DNA from: Gentiana macrophylla
Taxonomy: Eukaryota > Streptophyta > Magnoliopsida > Gentianales > Gentianaceae
Reading direction: 5' to 3'
Length of the DNA: 64,000 bases
Assembly (NCBI GenBank): GCA_026214975.1
Contig: CM047806.1
Coordinates: 46,303,447 to 46,367,446 of the forward strand
The position numbers were made by a program, and so were the translations under genes. The notes under the pieces were generated by a model. It saw only the letters and a program-made list of their open reading frames with translations. It did no database searches and was not told the origin of the DNA. Positions 23,366 to 35,232 of this stretch are shown in pieces. The first letter of the stretch is position 1. Each line of letters starts with the position of its first letter.

Positions 23366-24241
23366 TTTATGCAATTATATATATTATTAGCTATATAACT
23401 ATATATCTATATATATAAATACATATATGTACTTATAAAAAAATGAATTCACTTTTACTTTCCGTTGTTAATATAATTTCCGTTAATCATTCCGTTATTA
23501 TCGCCAAAATGAATAGCTAAGCGTCACGTATAGTCGAATTATGTAAAAGCAGTAAAAAAGCATACAAGAAGATTAAGCGGGAGTTGTGTAGCGCGTAAAA
23601 TAATGTTTTAATGAGTAATCCACGTCCTAAAACTTAATCTGAGCGTCTTTGAATTAAAGCGATCATTTAGTTCAACATCACACATATCGAACCTATAAAT
23701 GTATTTTGCGGTGAGATGTGGGAAAAGGGTTTAGGGATCGTTAAGTAGATTCGGCCTAGTTGTTAGGACCGTTTCCAATCTGAGAGGTTTGTCATCGTTG
23801 TTCGGCGACTCTAAGGCGTAATCATGTTAGGTTAATTGGTTTTCTAAAGGGAAAATTAATTAACCGCATAAGTGTTGGCGAGAGTTGTTGAGATCTTAAC
23901 ACGAAATTAGGAGTTGGCACCCGTGGATGTCGTTAAAATTACTGGAAAGGAAGGTTGGTTAATACATGCTCCTTGTCAAGTCTTCCCTTAGGGGTAAAAA
24001 TAGCTCGTTGGATCATAATTCGGCTATACCTTTTAATAACTAGAACTACAACCGTTAGCTAATTTTTACTTTACTTAGTGTAATATCTCTCCACTTTGCA
24101 ATCTTGACCTAAACCAAGTTCTCGTCGACTTTGGTACTTAAGCGTTGTTCCTGTGGATTCGACCTTGTTATCACTATACTCTCTTTGTTGACTCGATACT
24201 CATCCGGTTAAAGTTAGCGATTAGTTATTTTGCTATCAAGA

Positions 24242-24264
24242 AATTTTTGGCGCCGTTGCCGGGA
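24242..24264 (+). promoter_or_regulatory. Primer-binding site of E2 (tRNA-Asp type)
   Basis: A few bases after the LTR end, ttggcgccgttgccggg matches the well-known primer site of plant Athila-type elements, complementary to the 3' end of aspartate tRNA. It fixes the element's strand and its 5' LTR boundary. Confidence 0.9.
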
Positions 24265-24351
24265 GCTAACGTTTGATATCTTGTAAGTTGACCGGCTTTG
24301 GCTTAGAGTCGTTTTATTTTGTTTTAAGTGTTGTTTCTTGTTTGTCGATGA

Positions 24352-26640
24352 ATGACTCGAAGCTCTAAAGAACCTCTCATCGAACCCATCCAAGAAATCG
24401 AAGCTTACGCCGTCATAGAAATAGTCGGCGCCGAGGAGAAATCCTAGTCGCTAGTCCGAACCCTTTGTTCGAAGAAGAGAGACACTAGAAAGATCACTTT
24501 CTAATTCCTCTGAAAATGGGCGATATCATAACTAGGCGAAGCGGTAAAGATTCCATTGATGAGCAGACTCTCTGAGGGCAAACCTCAACCACTCTTGGTG
24601 GTAATGCAGCGATACCTTTGCAAACTCCACGAGGACCCTGTCATGAATCATTGAGAGAAGAGAACACGGGGGCTACGTCGGTTGGGATGCACAGCAGTTT
24701 AATCGAGGCCGAGGGTTGGGCGATCTGAGAGGAGGACAAGATCCTCGGAGATCGCGAGAACTTGGACCGAATTAGACCAAGAGGCGGTAAATCGAGTCTG
24801 CGGATCTTTGGAGAATCAAGAAATCAACGGGGTTCCAAAACCCGTATAACCCGTATGATCCACCTCCTCGGCGGCGGTTTATCGACAGCAGATGGCTCGG
24901 CAAGCACGAGGGGCGAGGTTTGTCGAGATTACGTCACTACCCCACGAGGAAGTTATAGGGCACAACCCAATTAGGGTACCCCAATTAATCACGAATAACA
25001 TGGATATTAAGCAAAATATTTTGAACATGTTGGGGAACATGCCTTGTTCCACGGGAAGTCGGCGAGAACCCGAGCGACTTTACGGATCACTTTCTCGGAT
25101 CTGTGGAACAATGAAATATAATGGAGTAAGTGATGAGCGGTAAAACTAATAGTTTTCCGTTTGCATTAAGAAGGAGCTTGCTAAGGATTGAGTGCGACTC
25201 ATTACCAAATGATTAGTTACATCGTGGGTGGCGTAACGAGTGTTCTGAAAAGTACTTTCCTCCGGCAAAGATTTTAGATCTGAAAGAAGAAATCTCTTCG
25301 TTTGATGGTCTCGAGGAGAGACACTAAAAGAGACTTATGAGAGATTTAGGGGTTGCTTAGAGATGCCCTCCACACGGTTTTCTACGGTGGAGCAAGTTAT
25401 TATATTATTCGAGGGCCTTAGAGCCGATGGACCAAAACAAGGCCCGAATCTTTGCAGCGGCGGAGATATTATGAATCTACCACGGAGACAAGCAATGAGA
25501 CGAGATAGAAAATGCGGCGGATGGAGAAGGACAATGGGGATCGGCGAGAAAGAAGAAGAAAGCCCCAATGGAAAGTGTAAAGTCATTTGAAAGAGGAACT
25601 TGATCGAGAATCGCCATGCATGACAAGATGCAAGAAATGGTACTAAAGATGGACCGAATGGAGTTAGAAAGAAAGAAAACACAATGATGCCAACTCTGTG
25701 GAGGTGGACATTACGCCATAGAATGTGTATCGTTGAAAAAATCCACTTATCCACAACAATTGACACCTACTCGATTACAACAACGATCGGCAATCGGAAT
25801 GACCAACGAATGAATGAATGTCTATGCGATGGGACGAGATGGATATGAATCGGCAAGAGTTTGGCGACAACGATGGAATCAAAACTTTAATAATCGGCAA
25901 GGGCCACAAATGGATTATGGTATGAATGATGGTTCACAACAATATGATGTGAATTATGTTGGACAAGGTTGGAATCGAAGCGAATCGAGTGGAATAGAAA
26001 CAATAATCGAATCAAGACTTTAGGCAAAACCAAAGCTCATACAACCGACCTTGGAATCATAATCCCCAGAATCAGAGTTCATACCAGAATCAAAACCGAG
26101 GCTACTATCAGAATAGTCGAAATCCATGATCTCGATCCACAAGACACAATGAAATCGAAAATTCATATTGGAACCAAAATCAAAGTGGAATCGAAATCGG
26201 GGTCAACAAAACAATCGAGAATCGACAAGTGAGCGACCATCTTTGAGAAGTACTAATTACGGCACTGTCGGCATCAAGCGCTCATCTGCACGAGAATAAT
26301 CAAAGCAATCGACAACCAAATAATTACGGTGTTCGAAGATGGCCAACGAGATACTCACGGAGAAATTAGGCGAGGAATGTTTACGAGTTGAATAAGAATG
26401 CTATAGAGCAAAAAGTGGTCACACATTACGCCATTCGAACTTGGAGACCCAAGTAGGACAAATAACCGACACTCTAAAGACAAATCTAAGTGGTGGACTC
26501 CCGAGTAACAACTTGAGAGGAACCCAAAGGATGTGAATGTAGTGTTCACACGAAGTGGTAAAGAGGTCGGGTTGAGTGACAAAAAAGAAAGAATTATGGG
26601 TGAAGGAGCGGCGGCGAAGGCGAAGAAAGCGGTTGGTTAT
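24352..26640 (+). pseudogene. E2 gag (frameshifted)
   Basis: The first Met codon at 24352 opens MTRSSKEPL, as in Athila gag proteins. Capsid traces follow: an NNMDIKQNILNMLGN block near 25000-25035, a KYFPPAKILDLK-like stretch with EEISSFDG near 25250-25310, then ETYERFRGCLEMP and VIILFEGL up to about 25425. A zinc knuckle C-x2-C-x3-H-x4-C lies at 25688-25726 (CQLCGGGHYAIEC). An Asn/Gln-rich region follows (25800-26230). Lys/Glu-rich sequence from 26580 leads into the protease region. Frames change many times. The strand is set by the primer site and the downstream pol. Confidence 0.7.
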
Positions 26641-29300
26641 GTGAAGGAGCTATGTATGGTGAAGTCGAGATTGAAGATTTAGAGGCGGCAATATCAAGCG
26701 AGAGAATGGAAGCAATGAGGAAAGAATTGGAAGCCACGAAAAGGCTTTGGGTGAGGCAAATAGGAAAGCATTGGAAGGGGCGACATCGAAGAAAGACTAT
26801 GTGGTCTTGGACATCAAAGAAGAAGAAGCCTCACCACCTAAAGAAAGAGGTAAGAAAAGCAAATTCCTCCTCCTCCCCTAATTTTGATGTTAATACTTTA
26901 CCCTATCCTCACAAGGGAACCGAAAAAGGACATCGACCCGAGGGTCGGGCAAAATTCTGAATCTTTTAAGGAAGGTAGAGGTGAATATTCCCCTATTAGA
27001 GGCAATTTGAGCATTCCCCATACTTTAAGTTTCTAAAAGGAATGTTGTCGAGTAAGGAGAAGATGCAACAGATGGTGCATTTGAGTGAGAATGTTACGCA
27101 ATCTTTGAGAATAAGATACCCCCAAGTTCTGAGGATAGAGGTAGCTTTACCATCCCAATTACCATTGGAGAAAGCTGTGTTCAAAAATGTGCTATGTGAT
27201 CTAGGGGCTTACGTGAGCTGATGCCTAGAGGAGTTTATGAGAAATTGGGATTGGGAGTGTTAGAGCCAACAGGAATGACCTTCTGGATGGCGAGATAGAG
27301 TGCATTAGGAAACCTCTGGGGGTAGGCGAAGATGTGTTGGTGCGAGTAGACAAGTTTGTTTTCCTGTTGACTTTGTAGTTTTAGATATGGATATGGATTC
27401 TAAAACCCCACTTTTGTTAGGTCGGCCTTTCTTGAACACAGGAGAGACCTTGATAGGCGTTAAGAGGAGAGATTATACTACAGTCGGGAAAGAGAGTGTA
27501 GCCATAAATGTGTATAAGGCAATGAAGCATCGATGATGAAAAAAGTGATTGTTTTTCTATTGATGCTATATATCCTTGTATTTTGGAGCACACTAACTGC
27601 GAGGATACCAAGAACCAATGGAAGAATGCACGATGAAGTCAAGCAACTGCGAGGATGACGATCCACAAATGAAAGTTCGGGTATATATCATTTGGAGGCA
27701 ACTCCTTTTGTTGGCATAGTGGAATAAGAAGCTAGAGCTCGGTTTGGTAGCAAAATTGCCAAAGCCGTCAATCGAGGAACCACCTCTTGATCTGGAGTTG
27801 AAGCCACTTCCTAAGCATTTAAAGTATGTGTTTTAGAACACGATGAATTACTTCCTCTTATTGTTTCATCTGCACTAACCGTTTTGCGAGGAAGCTAAGT
27901 TGATCCACGTTACGAAAAAACACAAAAGGCCTTGGATGGAAGATGGTTGACATAAAGGGATCGATCTTGATATCTGCAAGCACAAGATCATTCTAGAAGA
28001 AAATGCCAAACCGGTCGAGGCGATTTGAGAGCGACTAAACCCACATATACAAGAGGTGGTAAGAAAAGAGCGTGGTAAAGATGCTTGAGTTAGGGATAAT
28101 CTCACGCAATCTCCGACGGTGAATGGGTGAGTCCCACACAAGTCGTCGTGCCTAAGAAAGGAGGCATCACGAGTTGAGCTTAATGAAAAGGTGTGCCTAT
28201 TCCTACTCGTTTAATTCTTGGTCATAGAGTTTGTATTGATTTTATCATCTTTGAATGATAAGACTAGGAAAGATCATTTTCCCTACCCTTTATTGATCAA
28301 ATGCTAGGCGTCTAAGTGGTCATGCATTTCTTTGCTTTGGATGGTTTTAGTGGCTATTATCAAATTCACATCGATATACATGACCAGGATAAAACTACTT
28401 TCACATGTCCATATGGCACTTTTGCATTTAGAAGAATGCCGTTTGGGTTGTGTAATGCACCATGCGACATTCGATGCATGATGGCAATTTTTTTGATATG
28501 ATAGAACATTTCATGGAAGTTTTATGGATGACTTTAGCGTTTTTGGTGATACTTTTGATGAGTGTTTGTCGAACATTGATAAGGTGCTTGCGTTGTGAAG
28601 AGACAAACTTAGTTTTAAATTGGGAAAAGTGTCATTTCATAGTAGCGAGGGAATTGTTTTAGGACATAAGGTATCGGGGAAAGGAATAGAGTCGATAGAG
28701 CAAAAATAGAGGTAATTTCTAAGCTTCCTATGCCTACAAATCAAAGACTCTACGTTCGTTCTTGGGACATGCGAGTTTTTATCGTAGATTCATTCCGAGT
28801 TTTTCCCACATTCTTAGACCTCTTACTCTTCAATTGATGAAGGTGCCCCTTGTGTTTTGATGCGGCATGCCTAGATGCTTTTCGAACTCTTAAGAAACTT
28901 CTTACTCCGGCTCTATCTTGGTAGCTTTGATTGGTCCAAGGGTTCAAGTGATGTGTGATGCAAGTGATTATGCCGTAGGAGCCGTCTAGGTCGGAAGATT
29001 GACAAGTTGTTTAGCCCTATCTACTATCACGAGTCATACCATGAACTCGGCTCAACAAAAGTATGCCACAAGCGAAAAGGAACTTTTAGGTTGTTGTTTT
29101 GCTTTCGATAAGTTCGGTCATACTTGGTTGGATCGAAAGTCATAGTTCACTGCCCGACCATCTTTGCGTTGAGATATCTATTTGCCAAGAAGGATGCAAA
29201 ACCACGCTTGTTGAGGTGGATATTGCTTCTTCAAGAATTTGGCGTAGAAATTAAGAATCGAAAGGGTGTGAGAGCGTAGTAGTGACCACCTCGGTAGGAT
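26641..29300 (+). pseudogene. E2 protease, reverse transcriptase and RNase H
   Basis: The protease active-site region reads CDLGAYVS near 27190-27225, with the Asp-Leu-Gly-Ala typical of Athila protease. RT is traced from about 28205 (RVCIDF) through 28316-28501, where LDGFSGYYQIHIDIHDQDK leads to the CPYGTF and MPFGLCNAP blocks. The YVDD region near 28515-28530 is frameshifted and only its codons for FME and DD remain visible. FLGH and FYRRFIPSF codons follow at 28755-28800. RNase H is near 28945-29290 (VMCDASDYAVGA, EKELL, DHLGR). The region from 26641 to 27150 is the gag-protease linker. Multiple indels prevent any full product. Confidence 0.8.
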
Positions 29301-30727
29301 GGAGCAGGAGACAATAAACACTCTATTAGGGTTGAAATTGATGATCATTTTAGGGATGAAGCGGTTGTTAAGTAGTGGATACGATGCTTCCGGTTAAGCG
29401 AGAAATTTCTGCGAGAGAGAAAGAATGGGAACCCTTGGTATGCACCTTTTGTTAATTATTACAGTGTGGATTTATAGATCCTGAGTTTGATGAAAACCGA
29501 GAAAAAAGTTTTTAGTGAGGTAAACCGATATGTGTGGGAAGATCCCTTAATTTTTAGGCTATGTCTTGATGGAATCTGAGGAGATGTGTTGATAGCGGTG
29601 AGATAGTGAGTATTCTCTCGTTTTGCCATGATAAAGAGGCGGTGGCCACTTCTCGAGCGAGAGAACAGCGTTAAAGGTGTTACAAAGTGGGTTCTCTTGG
29701 CCCACTATTTTCAAGGATGCATATGCTTATGTTAAGATGTGTGATGCTGTCAGCGCTCGGGAAGGATTTCGGGAGAAATGAGATGCCCGAAACCGATATT
29801 AGTGTGTGAAGTATTTGATATATGGGGATTAGACTTCATGGGACCATATCCGTCTTCTTCTTTCTCGGAATCGATACATTCTTATGCTTTGTGATTACGT
29901 TTCAAAGTGGGTTGAGGCAATTGCTTCACCTACTAACGACAAACATGTAGTCATAAAGTTTCTTAAGAAACATATTATATCCCGGTATGGAATACCTCGA
30001 GCAATAATCGGTGACAATGGAAGTCACTTTGCTAATAGAGATTTCAATAAGCTTTTAATGAAATGCAGGGGTCACTCATAAGTTAGGCCTTTGCCTACCA
30101 TCCTCGAGACTAGTGGCCAAGTAGAGGTGTCCAATCGGGAATCAAAAGAATCTTGGAGAAAACAGGTGAATTCTAACCTTAAGGATTGGTCAAAAAAGTT
30201 AGATGATGCGCTTTGGGCACACAAGCTGCGTTTAAGACACCAATAGGTATGTCACCCTACATGCTCGTTTTTGGCAAGGCTTGCCATCTCCCGTAGAGTT
30301 AGAGCATAAGGCCTATTGGGCGATTAAGAATCTAAATATGGATGACGCGTTAATCGGTGAAAGAAGGATGGCTCGATTGAGCGAGTTAGATGAGTTTAAG
30401 CTTTCAAGCTTCGATTGTTAAATGAAATATAAGGAAAAGACCAAAATGCTTCATGATAAGTTGATCAAACCTCGTATTTTCGACGTAGGTGATGAGGTCC
30501 TTTTCTATAATACTCGCCTCCATTTATTTCAAGGCAAACTTAAGTCAAGGTGGTCGGGACCATATCACGGTATTGCGAGTTTTAGACTCGGGAGCCATCG
30601 AGGTAACACATCCGAAGCACGGAACTTTCATCACGAGCGGCCTTCGTCTAAAAAGTATAAGTTTACCATTCGATGAGGCTCTCGAAATTGTGCATTTGGT
30701 GATCCGAGTCTTGATAAATCGTTTCTA
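29301..30727 (+). pseudogene. E2 integrase
   Basis: The zinc-binding part is near 29615-29790 (HDKEAVATS, ending at a Cys-Pro pair). The catalytic core has GLDFMGPYPSS (29830), the frame 29884-30081 with CDYVSKWVEAIASPTNDKHV and IGDNGSHF, and the third acidic residue near 30140 in a SNRESKRILE-like stretch. HLPVELEHKAYWAIK (30285-30330) is a typical Athila motif. The C-terminal domain continues through 30422-30676 and 30489-30728 ([34 protein letters not shown]). The core frame is intact over short stretches only. Confidence 0.8.
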
Positions 30728-30754
30728 AGTCTTAGTCGAATAAAACGACGTTAA

Positions 30755-30790
30755 ACAAAAGCGCTACCGGGAGGCGGCCCGATAATAATA
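30755..30790 (+). other. Post-pol stem motif of E2
   Basis: Thirty bases after the pol stop, gcgctaccgggaggcggccc then gata can pair as ccggg with cccg(g/a). In Athila and Tat elements a gggaggcaaccc-type stem is commonly found at this spot. Its role is unknown. Confidence 0.45.
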
Positions 30791-32405
30791 ATAATAAAGA
30801 TAATTTGAATAAGACTAGTCTTAATGAAATGTAGAATCTGTATGAAAGATGAACACAAAGCACAACCAAGTCTCGGGATGAATGTTTGAATGTCATTAAA
30901 AGGAGCGATTAGGTGGTTATCCGAAAATCCCGATGGAGAAAAAAGAAAACATTCAAATACATCATTTCTTGGACTTAGGTTGTAGAACCCTTGAGGATCT
31001 GGGTATAAAAGACTCAACTCACTACATTTCATTTTATGATCTAATCTGTTTAAAATTTCTAGTAGTTGTAGTATAGTGGTGAGTATTTCCGCCTTAACAA
31101 AGCGTGTGTAATAAAAATGAAACTAGGAATAGTGACTTGACTACGATATATGCTCATGTGATACTCTCTGTTTGCCTATCAGATTTTTACGTGCGTGTGA
31201 GGCCATTATCTTATTATTCCCATATCCACTATTGCATACTTTTGGCACGAGGACCATGTCCCGTGTTTGCTTTGTTTTGGTTTTGTATAGGGATTAGGTC
31301 GTGCTTTCTTTCATGGGTATTTATTCACGGGATTCGGTAGCACCTTTCCGCCAGGTTTATAAGCTAAGTTTTCTTCTCTATCTCATTTACACTCTTAGAA
31401 TAATGCAAAATCGTAAGTGGGGTAGAGTGCGGTTGGTTTAGAAATGGCGATAAGTGTTTAAACCCTTAGTTTTGATTCTTTTTAGAGCATTATTTAGTTG
31501 ATTAAAATAATCAGTATAAGGTATATATTTCATGGATTTAAAGATGTATTGATCAATTTGGATATGTATAACTAAAGTGAACCGTAAGTGCATTTTAACC
31601 CCAAATTTATTTGTGTAACATGAATTCATTGTTCACGTAAGCCTTTGATATTGAGCGAAAAATTTTAAAGCTGTATCCATTCGGTATCCTAGTGGTTATT
31701 CTAGAGATAATTGCGACAACTTAGTACCTAATTTTTGAGCATTATCTTGTGAATATCTGAAGGTTTGAATGTGATAGAAAGGATATAAGTTAAGTGGAAT
31801 GAAAAGAAAAATACCAAATTAAGATGAACTATATATATGTCGGTTGTAGCTACCAATGATTTGAGTGCGATGGGGCGTTATCACGAAAGCGTCTATATCA
31901 CTATGAGGTTTAAAAGCTCCATTGCTGATGATAGTAGTCCGCTAGGGTGTTATCACGAAACATCCTATTCTTTGGAATGAGGGCATAGGATACACATGTG
32001 AAATTAAGTTAAATTTAAAAAATTGGCAAATGACAATGTGGAAAGTTGGTTTACAACTTAATTATCTTCCGACTATCCCAGAGTATAAAGCCCGAATGAT
32101 ATGTTTTAGGGATTATCCTAATAAGTACAGGAGAACTTTGTGTGGGCTATTCTTTGCTTATACCTAGGAAATTTATTAGGGTATGCGAATGGATATTTGT
32201 GCGTTTGCTTGATTTATTCAAGAGAGGATAGTGGAAATTGAAAAGGCTTGTCACACACACTCTGTTATACATTTATATTGCGGTTAACGTGTAGTTATGA
32301 TTCGAATGGTTGCATCATCTGATTGTCATTAATATCTTATCTTCATGAATTTTTCCTCATTCATTTTGTTTTATCGCTTGTTTTGTTCGAGGGCGACCAA
32401 AAGCT
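30791..32405 (+). other. Non-coding 3' region of E2
   Basis: About 1.6 kb between pol and the purine tract. An (ATA)n run is at 30783-30797. I see no env-like frame, signal peptide or membrane segment in the plus frames; the longest is 78 codons (31104-31340). A phrase g(t)gttatcacgaaa(c/g) appears twice (31874 and 31938), about 65 bp apart. Athila elements often carry an env-like gene here; this copy seems to lack it or it is unrecognisably decayed. Confidence 0.5.
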
Positions 32406-32417
32406 AAGTGGGGGTTG
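32405..32417 (+). promoter_or_regulatory. Polypurine tract of E2
   Basis: aagtgggggttg directly precedes the LTR start tgataacgg. Confidence 0.75.
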
Positions 32418-33715
32418 TGATAACGGAAAAATTCACGATTATTTTTATAACTTTTCACCCGTTTACGATATCATTTTGAGCACTTTTGTATCATTTCGAG
32501 TCTTTAATTCCTAAGTTTCATAAAAATATATAAGTAGTAACTATTATATAAAATATCGTATTTTTATCGTGTTTTTTACTAGTTTTGTACCGGTTTAGTA
32601 ACCGGAGTGTAAATGTCAGTTCGTTTGGTATTTTGGTGGTTCTTTGCGGGATTATACATTGACCAAGATTCCACGTAACGACATGTTTTGAGTCTAAAAG
32701 ATGTGTTTAGAGGATTAGAAGAAGATGCCACAAGTTTACGAGTTCAAATGGATCAAATTATCTTACATACTTAAAACCAAAACCTGTTTCGACAGAGATT
32801 TGACCCAGCTTAGAGGCATTTTCAGGGGATGACTTCTTAATGAAAGTTGTAGATCTTCACATAAGATTTCCAACGCACTTTGAATCACGTCAATTGGAGT
32901 TCTACAACTCAAGTTATGGTCAATTGACTAATCAATTCGGATTAGTAGAAATCCCGAAATATCTTACGTACTGAATGGCTCATCAAAACGACATTTTCTG
33001 AAGAAGTTTCCTTCATAAAAGTTGTATATCTTCAAGAAAGATTTCCAATGGATTTTGAATCAAGTCAATCGGACTTTTACAACTCAAATGGTAGTCAAGT
33101 GGCTAATTGATTCAATTTAAGTAAAAATATCGAAAAACGTTCGGAGGAACACGAGGTACTCAAGAAGACGTTTTCTGAAGAAGAGTCCTTCATGAAAGTT
33201 GTAGAGTTTCTCGAGACCGTAATTTTGGCATTTCGTTTGCAATTTTTGGAGGTCTACAACTCAAGATATGAATTTTAGAGTTTTATTCCAAAATATATAA
33301 TTTTTATCCGAAAAATATAAATTAGGGGGATGAATGTAATCATTGCATCCGGTCTAGACCGCCCCTACCGGTCTAGACCGGCCCTGGAACTTTGCTATAT
33401 AAGGGGATGCATGCGAGAGAGCGGATCGAGGGAGATATAATATATACACCTTATATATATATACTGTGTATATAGATCTAACTCCCTCATTTCTTTCTTT
33501 TAGTTTTAGTAAAGGCATTATGCGGGAATAATTTAGTAGTAGTAGTATCGTTGTAATGCTCGGAAATTATCGGAAGTTCGATGTTCTTTGAAGTCGTTGT
33601 AATGTCCGGAAGACTACGATCTCGGAATCAATAGTTGTGTCGGGTAATTTTATTTATATATATATATAGATCTATTTCCATTTTCTTCCCTCTTCTTTTT
33701 TATCTTATTCGACAC

Positions 33716-33780
<65 letters not shown>

Positions 33781-33882
33781 TATAAATTAATTAAAATACC
33801 GTTGTAATAGTATAGTTATCAATAGTTAGTTGTTTGATCTTTCATTTACTTTTACGCATTTTACTTACGCATTTTATTTACG

Positions 33883-33920
<38 letters not shown>

Positions 33921-34855
33921 CTTTTACGCATTTTATTTACGTACTTATATATATATATATATATATATATAGTATATTTACTTTTATGCAATTATATATA
34001 TTATTAGCTATATAACTATATATCTATATATATAAATACATATATGTACTTATAAAAAAATGAATTCACTTTTACTTTCCGTTGTTAATATAATTTCCGT
34101 TAATCATTCCGTTATTATCGCCAAAATGAATAGCTAAGCGTCATTATAGTCGAATTATGTAAAAGCAGTAAAAGCATACTAAGGGGATTAAGCGGGAGTT
34201 GTGTAGCGCGTAAAATAATGTTTTAATGAGTAATCCACGTCCTAAAACTTAATCGAGCGTCTTTGAATTAAAGCGATCATTTAGTTCATTTCACACATAT
34301 CGAACCTATAAATGTATTTTGCGGTGAGATGTGGGAAAAGGGGTTTTAGGATCGTTAAGTAGATTCGGCCTAGTTGTTAGGACCGTTTCAATCTGAGGTT
34401 TGTCATCGTTGTTCGATCGACTCTAAGAGCGTAATCATGTTAGGTTAATTGGTTTTCTAAAGGAAAATTAATTAACTTCGCATAAGTGTTGGCGAGAGTT
34501 GTTGAGATCTTAACACGAGAATTAGGAGTTGGCACCCGTGGATGTCGTTAAAATTACTAGTGGAAAGGAAGGTTGGTTAATACATGCTCCTTGTCAAGTC
34601 TTCCCTTAGGGGTAAAAATAGCTCGTTGGATCATAATTCGGCTATACCTTTTAATAACTAGAACTACAACCGTTAGCTAATTTTTACTTTCGCACTAGTG
34701 TAATATCTCTCCACTGCAATCTTGACCTAAACCAAGTTCTCGTCGACTTTGGTACTTAAACGTTGTTCCACGTGGATTCGACCTTGTTATCACTATACTC
34801 TTTTTGACTCGATACTGCAGTCGGTTAAAGTTAGCAGTTAGTTATTTTGCTATCA
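32418..34855 (+). repeat. 3' LTR of E2
   Basis: A 2438 bp LTR, tgataacgg...ttgctatca, colinear with 21845-24238. Palindrome pair and TATA box are at 33349-33403. A (TA)30 tract is at 33717-33777. CAG/CTG positions often differ from the 5' copy, for example ccacgtgg at 34768 against cctgtgg at 24150. Confidence 0.9.
33349..33403 (+). promoter_or_regulatory. Paired palindromes and TATA box, E2 3' LTR
   Basis: ccggtctagacc (33349-33360) and ccggtctagaccgg (33368-33381, perfectly palindromic) precede tatataag (33396-33403). The centres are 19 bp apart here and 21 bp apart in the 5' LTR. Confidence 0.65.
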
Positions 34856-35219
34856 AGAACCCTTTAGATTTTTTCTGTATTTGTGTCTGATCATGGGAGA
34901 CAAAATAGAATGAATATGTGACTCTCTGTATTTTTATCTAATGATAGGAGACATAATAGAATGGAATGAATATTTGACCTAGAGACCAAGACCCATTTAT
35001 ATGGTTAATTATATTTTAGGTATTTCTGATTCTACTTATCAACGAAACATAAATTACCATTTTTGTCTCTACACGTAAAAGGCTCACACCCTATTATACA
35101 TTATAGCGAACAACCTTAAACCGAACTAGATCACTTTTACATCGAGCTAATATTTTTCAACAATCCATAATAAGTAATTATTTCACACATAAGCCCAATG
35201 GTGGATTAATATTCCAACA
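34856..35219 (-). repeat. 3' LTR of copia element C1, proximal part
   Basis: Continuation of 21557-21844 after E2. On the minus strand it starts TGTTGGAATATTAATCC right after the polypurine tract. An imperfect 55 bp tandem duplication is present at 34873-34980, recognisable by ctctgtatt(t)...ggagaca(a/t)aatagaatg in each half. Confidence 0.75.
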
Positions 35220-35232
35220 ATCTCCCACTTGG
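35220..35232 (-). promoter_or_regulatory. Polypurine tract of C1
   Basis: On the minus strand caagtgggagatt directly precedes the LTR start tgttggaat, the typical copia arrangement. Confidence 0.8.

Larger units (their letters stand above)
21845..24238 (+). repeat. 5' LTR of E2
   Basis: About 2.39 kb, colinear with 32418-34855. It contains three stem-forming repeat units (22254-22690), a pair of ggtctagacc palindromes before a TATA box (22770-22826), several TA microsatellites (23085-23365) and ends ttgctatca. The first few bases differ from the tgataacgg of the 3' copy. Confidence 0.85.
21845..34855 (+). mobile_element. Complete Ty3/gypsy element E2, Athila-like
   Basis: A 13 kb element nested in the C1 LTR. 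It has 2.4 kb LTRs starting TGATAACGG and ending GCTATCA, a tRNA-Asp type primer site, gag, protease, RT, RNase H and integrase, then about 1.6 kb without a recognisable gene before the purine tract. The RT block CPYGTFAFRRMPFGLCNAP and the primer site are characteristic of the Athila lineage. An env-like frame, common in Athila, is not visible. The 5' LTR start is blurred over about 10 bp, and I could not find a matching target duplication. Coding regions are broken by many small indels despite nearly identical LTRs. Confidence 0.85.

Noticed and set aside
25335..25766. 143-codon minus-strand frame
   Set aside because: It is antisense to the E2 gag capsid and zinc knuckle, which are recognisable on the plus strand.
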